Positions 38,747-41,681 of a stretch of 41,681 nucleotides of DNA are shown here, in pieces (position 1 is the first letter of the stretch; the number at the start of each line of letters is the position of its first letter). The position numbers and the translations under genes were made by a program. The notes beneath the pieces were generated by a model, which had not been told where the DNA came from, ran no database searches, and saw only the letters and a program-made list of their open reading frames with translations. Origin of the DNA: a virus. Location of the stretch: the IMG/VR virus record IMGVR_UViG_3300032011_000027, positions 1 to 41,681 of that record. One strand, written 5' to 3'.

Positions 38747-39136
38747 TTATCCTCTTGTTAGTTTTAATAGTTTCTCTATTTGCGCCTTAATAATTGGACC
38801 TCTATTAGGCCAATGTATATAAGGTTCATCACTTTTTTGTAAATTATATAAGAACGGTAACACAATCTTTTCAATATCTTTAAACCTTGCTTTAGTTTCT
38901 TCATCACTAATTTCTTTTGTTATCGTTTCTTTATCGTTCACTATTTGCATAATTTCGTTCATCATACTTTTGATAGTAGAAACATCTGACTTAACTTTAG
39001 ATAGTTCAATGTTTGTTCCTTCTACTACTTTAGGATCAATGCTCGGTGTGTCTGATGGTTTAGATGATACTGGAGTGAAACCCCAATCGTTATCTAAATC
39101 AAACCCACGCATAAAGTCTGGTATATCTTTACTCAT
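38747..39136 (-). CDS. 129-residue conserved T4-like phage protein
   Basis: Starts MSKDIPDFMRGFDLDNDWGF, has a coiled-coil middle (LSKVKSDVSTIKSMMNEIMQ) and ends IHWPNRGPIIKAQIEKLLKL. I recall both the DFMRGFDLDND head and the WPNRGP tail from conserved, uncharacterised proteins of marine T4-like phages. Its ATG shares TAATG with the upstream stop. Function not known. Confidence 0.65.
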   Translation of the reverse strand: MSKDIPDFMRGFDLDNDWGFTPVSSKPSDTPSIDPKVVEGTNIELSKVKSDVSTIKSMMNEIMQIVNDKETITKEISDEETKARFKDIEKIVLPFLYNLQKSDEPYIHWPNRGPIIKAQIEKLLKLTRG

Positions 39137-39456
39137 TAATCTGGTACTCCTTGTCGTCTAGCTTTTATTCTTGCTCTAGCTCTTGCTTGGTCCGTTTTAA
39201 TTTCTTTTGTTCCTCTACGTCTATGATGTTTAGCAAAAGAGCTATTTGGGTGTGCTTCTGCTATTTTTTGTTTAACATCTTTCCAACCGCCGTCTTCTCT
39301 ATAAGAAATCCCTTGGACGCCAGCAACTATATTTATGGGTACAGGTACTTGTCTAATATGTTTATTCTTCTTTAGATAATCTTCCATTTCTGAAATCATC
39401 ATCATATCTGTCCACTTCTTACCTGTCTTCTTATTTTCAAACGTATATCTAGGCAT
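39136..39456 (-). CDS. 106-residue conserved phage protein (MPRYTFENKKTG head)
   Basis: I place the start at the ATG at 39456, where it overlaps the upstream 47-residue gene by 8 bases and where the protein begins at the conserved MPRYTFENKKTGKKWTDMM; a TTG-started longer frame is less likely. The head resembles FmdB-type regulatory proteins but lacks their Cys pairs. The C-terminal 30 residues are Arg/Lys-rich (RARARIKARRQG), suggesting nucleic-acid contact. Conserved in marine T4-like phages. Confidence 0.65.
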   Translation of the reverse strand: MPRYTFENKKTGKKWTDMMMISEMEDYLKKNKHIRQVPVPINIVAGVQGISYREDGGWKDVKQKIAEAHPNSSFAKHHRRRGTKEIKTDQARARARIKARRQGVPD

Positions 39457-39592
39457 TAAGATATCTCTTCTTGTACCACTTATAAAAACCTTTGTCTTCA
39501 AATAACTCCACTATTTCAGGAGCAGATACTTGTTCCATTAGAATACAATCAGCTATATCTTGATATTCTGATTTTTTAATTTTTAACTTCAT
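39449..39592 (-). CDS. 47-residue conserved small protein
   Basis: Reads MKLKIKKSEYQDIADCILME, then QVSAPEIVELFEDKGFYKWY and KKRYLNA. The helix with ADCI and the final FYKWYKKRY are familiar from small conserved genes of marine T4-like phages. It overlaps its upstream neighbour by 17 bases and its downstream neighbour by 8. Function unknown. Confidence 0.65.
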   Translation of the reverse strand: MKLKIKKSEYQDIADCILMEQVSAPEIVELFEDKGFYKWYKKRYLNA

Positions 39593-39743
39593 ATTTCTTT
39601 TTCAATTTGTTATATTCATCTTCATTTTTTGGTGCAAAGTATTTCTTTAACATAGGAGCAATTACACCTTTGCTTCTACCTCCAGCACTTCTATCAATTC
39701 GTCTAGGAGTTCTATTAGTTGTCATATTCTTTTTACTTGTCAT
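39576..39743 (-). CDS. 55-residue small basic protein
   Basis: Starts MTSKKNMTTNRTPRRIDRSA and continues GGRSKGVIAPMLKKYFAPKN. The ATG at 39743 overlaps the oxygenase end by 11 bases; a second ATG at 39725 (49 residues) is equally possible, as no ribosome site decides. Strongly basic, with an Arg/Lys-rich head. Unrecognised; one in a string of four overlapping small genes. Confidence 0.55.
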   Translation of the reverse strand: MTSKKNMTTNRTPRRIDRSAGGRSKGVIAPMLKKYFAPKNEDEYNKLKKKYEVKN

Positions 39744-40305
39744 CTTTTTTCTGTAATCTAAAAAAGTAAGATATTGTTTTTCTTTCTTTAAAAGTATAAT
39801 CTAAACAAGGTGCGTGTTGGTTAGCACCACTATATAAAACCAATCTATTTGGAATAGCACTTATATATATGTCTGGTGTTTTCTCCATTTGAGTATGAAA
39901 AAATGCCGTACCACCATCATATGCTTGGTCAAAATACATAACTGCTGCTATTAAAGGTTCTTTATCTTCTATAGAAGTATCTCTATGTATGAAACCATAT
40001 TTACCAAAGTTTTGTGGAGATTGTTTTATCTCACTCAATACAATTTTTCTAGCAAGTGTCTTGAAATCAGTAATTTTATTTTGTAAAATACTTTCTATCT
40101 TGTTTATAGTAAAATCGTTCTCTTTATCATATGGACTTTCATAACAAGGAAACGCCTGTAATCTATTTCCATAATGATTTTTAAATGGTTGATGTGATTC
40201 ACGCCATTGTAAATTATCTAAATCTTTTTTAATTTCCCAATATTTGTCTGCTGGGAAAAAACCTGGAAGAGTTACTATTCCACCATTTAAAACATAATTT
40301 AACAT
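39733..40305 (-). CDS. 2OG-Fe(II) oxygenase
   Basis: A 190-residue dioxygenase of the prolyl-hydroxylase-like type. Iron ligands H107-R-D109 (YGFIHRDTS) and H164 (ANQHAPCLDY), with the 2-oxoglutarate Arg R175 in FKERKTISYFF. The strand AAVMYFDQAYDGGTAFFHTQ between them is the usual core. It is not closely similar to the tandem pair at 33206-34287. Substrate unknown. AAAGGAC upstream of the ATG overlaps the previous gene's end. Confidence 0.82.
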   Translation of the reverse strand: MLNYVLNGGIVTLPGFFPADKYWEIKKDLDNLQWRESHQPFKNHYGNRLQAFPCYESPYDKENDFTINKIESILQNKITDFKTLARKIVLSEIKQSPQNFGKYGFIHRDTSIEDKEPLIAAVMYFDQAYDGGTAFFHTQMEKTPDIYISAIPNRLVLYSGANQHAPCLDYTFKERKTISYFFRLQKKDDK

Positions 40306-40310
40306 ATATT

Positions 40311-40505
40311 TTAAATGTCCTTTAGAGTTTCAATAATTTCTTTATTATCTGCAATGACTTTTAATTCTTTAACAACTGTTTCAACTGAATCCATATGCGT
40401 TGCAACACCAACAGGATTATTTAAAAATACCTGTATGTTTGCTTTTGACTTTGCAATATTACCTTCAGCGTGTTGTTTAACTGCGTCTATTATTAATTGT
40501 TTCAT
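40311..40505 (-). CDS. 64-residue conserved small protein
   Basis: Starts MKQLIIDAVKQHAEGNIAKS and has KANIQVFLNNPVGVATHMDS, then a helix (VVKELKVIADNKEIIETL). The AKANIxVFLNNPVG stretch is familiar from small uncharacterised proteins of marine T4-like phages. Its ATG overlaps the upstream stop as TAATG. Function unknown. Confidence 0.65.
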   Translation of the reverse strand: MKQLIIDAVKQHAEGNIAKSKANIQVFLNNPVGVATHMDSVETVVKELKVIADNKEIIETLKDI

Positions 40506-40678
40506 TAATGATATGTTACCTTTTCTGGTTGATATTTAGCCCTTAACTTCTGCCATACTCCGTGCCAAAAGTTCTTTGACCATTCTGTTTGTGACCTATC
40601 TAATGCTTTTTCTGCTTTTTTAATTAAAACATCAGCACATCTAGGGCAAGCGTATAAGTGTGTATTCATAAGTATCAT
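40505..40678 (-). CDS. 57-residue protein with CPRC motif
   Basis: I choose the ATG at 40678, five bases after the upstream stop; a later ATG at 40669 would begin at MNTHLYACPRC. A single CxxC (ACPRCADVL) could be a half zinc ribbon or redox site. The rest is helical and basic (KNFWHGVWQKLRAKYQPEK). Its stop overlaps the next ATG. Unrecognised. Confidence 0.55.
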   Translation of the reverse strand: MILMNTHLYACPRCADVLIKKAEKALDRSQTEWSKNFWHGVWQKLRAKYQPEKVTYH

Positions 40679-40682
40679 AATA

Positions 40683-41078
40683 TCATTTTTTATCATCTTT
40701 GTCAATGGTAGTATTTGTAGGGGCGTGTATTTCTACGTTCTTACAAATATACTCAACTCCTTCTTTAATAGCTCTAGTTACTTTACAATCATAACCTGTT
40801 ATCTTTGATAACGCCCAATCGTTAGTTGTAGGTAAATCGGCAGCTGATAATGCCAAGTCTGTACCTGTTTTAACAAGTGAAGTTACCTTATATTGTGAAT
40901 AAGAACCAGTACTAGTTGCTAACCAAGCAGGTGCTGTACCACAACCTGTTAATAACATAATAACTGCACCAATCATAATACCTTTAATAAAAGATATCCA
41001 ATATACTCCATAAGTAGAACAACCAGTTTTTTTCTTAAACCACTCTATTCTTTCTTTATGCCAGTCTATTATTTTCAT
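40683..41078 (-). CDS. Putative lipoprotein with internal membrane segment
   Basis: A 131-residue protein. After a cytoplasmic head of about 27 residues, a hydrophobic segment (WISFIKGIMIGAVIMLLTGC, ending near residue 46) closes with LLTGCGTAP, a perfect lipobox with Cys46. The signal is unusually far from the N-terminus. The mature part has two Cys (GYDCKV, YICKN) and would be periplasmic. An outer-membrane spanin is one possibility, but the partner is not evident. Coupled by ATGA to the gene upstream. Confidence 0.6.
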   Translation of the reverse strand: MKIIDWHKERIEWFKKKTGCSTYGVYWISFIKGIMIGAVIMLLTGCGTAPAWLATSTGSYSQYKVTSLVKTGTDLALSAADLPTTNDWALSKITGYDCKVTRAIKEGVEYICKNVEIHAPTNTTIDKDDKK

Positions 41079-41681
41079 TTCTTAACTCCTGGCTCTAAAT
41101 AGTTTTTTGGTTTTTCATTCCATTCCATTATCTGGTCTAGTTTGATTCGTATTTCATCTGGATCCAAACCTAGTTTCATTAACTCTTCTGTACCCATACT
41201 CTTAAAAAACTCTTCATAATCTCTATTCTTTAAATCTCTCTTACCTAGTTTTGCAAAAAATGTTTTGTAAAACTTTTGCTTATCTCGGAGACCTTGCGAT
41301 ATAGTTTTCGCTCTAGTCGCTTCCCTTTGCCAATTGACTTCTTTTTCTTTTTTCTTACTTTTCGCTTCATTTGCTAATTTTCTTTCTCTTAATGATATAT
41401 TAGCGGCAATCAATAATAATACTGCTAATGGATCAAATACAAATATTAATACAATGATAATCCATCTAACTGCTTTATCAAAATGTTCTTTTGCTTCATC
41501 ACCATATATTAATTCTGCAACATATTTAAGTGGACCTACATCTGCTTCTATCTTTAATTGTTCTAGTTCTATATTACCTTTATCTAATGTCAATTTTGCA
41601 ATCTTATCCATTGCAACTCTTATTTCATTATTTAAAAAATCTCTTTCTTCTTTTTGTTTCTTACGTTCTTTTAGTCCTCTA
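41075..41681 (-). CDS. Membrane protein with coiled coils (5' end cut by window)
   Basis: The frame is open through the right edge of the window, so the true start lies outside; at least 201 residues are seen. An ATG at 41611 is internal to this frame. The visible head is Lys/Glu-rich coiled coil, then two hydrophobic stretches near the middle (WIIIVLIFVFDPLAVLLLIA) form a membrane hairpin or single pass, and a long charged helical tail follows. The FDPLAVLLLIAAN motif recurs in large marine phage proteins of unknown role. Its stop overlaps the lipoprotein start as ATGA. Confidence 0.65.
   Translation of the reverse strand, partial: RGLKERKKQKEERDFLNNEIRVAMDKIAKLTLDKGNIELEQLKIEADVGPLKYVAELIYGDEAKEHFDKAVRWIIIVLIFVFDPLAVLLLIAANISLRERKLANEAKSKKKEKEVNWQREATRAKTISQGLRDKQKFYKTFFAKLGKRDLKNRDYEEFFKSMGTEELMKLGLDPDEIRIKLDQIMEWNEKPKNYLEPGVKK

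Overview
The window reads as part of the genome of a T4-like contractile-tailed phage (myovirus) of the marine cyanophage/pelagiphage kind. The evidence is the T4 core gene set (gp2-like, 4, 5, 6, 7, 8, 25, 26, 27, 32, 33, 48, 53, 54, 59), the very low GC content, tight gene packing with ATGA and TAATG stop/start overlaps, and TATAAATA late-promoter motifs in front of structural operons. The host is probably an alphaproteobacterium, perhaps SAR11. This rests on a tmRNA with the circularly permuted layout of alphaproteobacteria and on an AapJ/YhdW-type amino-acid-binding protein. The host is an inference, not read directly.

Almost everything is on the minus strand; only three genes (13236-13442, 17486-17770, 23365-23796) are on the plus strand. 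From right to left, in the direction of transcription: 41681-37304 holds small conserved T4-like genes, a 2OG oxygenase, an M15 peptidase and a PD-(D/E)XK nuclease. At 37268-34350 are an exported protein, a permuted tmRNA, gp33, thyX and gp59. At 34287-31311 are a tandem pair of 2OG oxygenases, a possible glycosyltransferase-fold protein and gp32, which ends at a clear terminator. At 31246-28662 are the gp2-like, gp54-like and gp26-like genes; the gp26-like gene carries a strong candidate for a programmed -1 frameshift. At 28653-25991 lies an insert of membrane and periplasmic genes around an amino-acid ABC-transporter binding protein. At 25987-18464 are a tape-measure candidate, IscA/HesB, gp4 (plus strand), gp48, gp53, gp27 and a lysozyme-less gp5. 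Between 18284 and 13439 is an accessory block of small unknown genes, DUF454, two 2OG oxygenases and hemB. At 13007-1 come a zinc-finger-like ORF, ribosomal protein L7/L12, PAAR, gp25, gp6, gp7, a fibre protein, gp8 and a DUF4815 protein cut by the window edge.

The structural genes build the baseplate hub (27, 5, PAAR tip), wedge (53, 25, 6, 7, 8), tube cap and initiator (48, 54), and fibres. gp59 and gp32 serve recombination-dependent replication, and gp33 serves late transcription. Around this core the phage carries genes that seem to act on host physiology. Two concern translation (L7/L12 and tmRNA). A coupled operon carries the heme-pathway gene hemB, an A-type Fe-S carrier lies elsewhere, and there are five Fe(II)-dependent oxygenases. 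One gene supplies a nutrient-uptake binding protein.

No stretch above 300 bases lacks a gene. The larger gaps are 36572-36860 (tmRNA), 13008-13235 (a late motif, a sigma-70-like promoter and an imperfect inverted repeat), 18285-18463 (a CATAAATA motif; nothing else recognised), 17328-17485 (bidirectional promoters), 38154-38272 (nothing recognised) and 32202-32298 (gp32 leader with a late motif). Several small genes below the usual size cut-off were found by reading the gaps and are supported mainly by stop/start overlaps with their neighbours.
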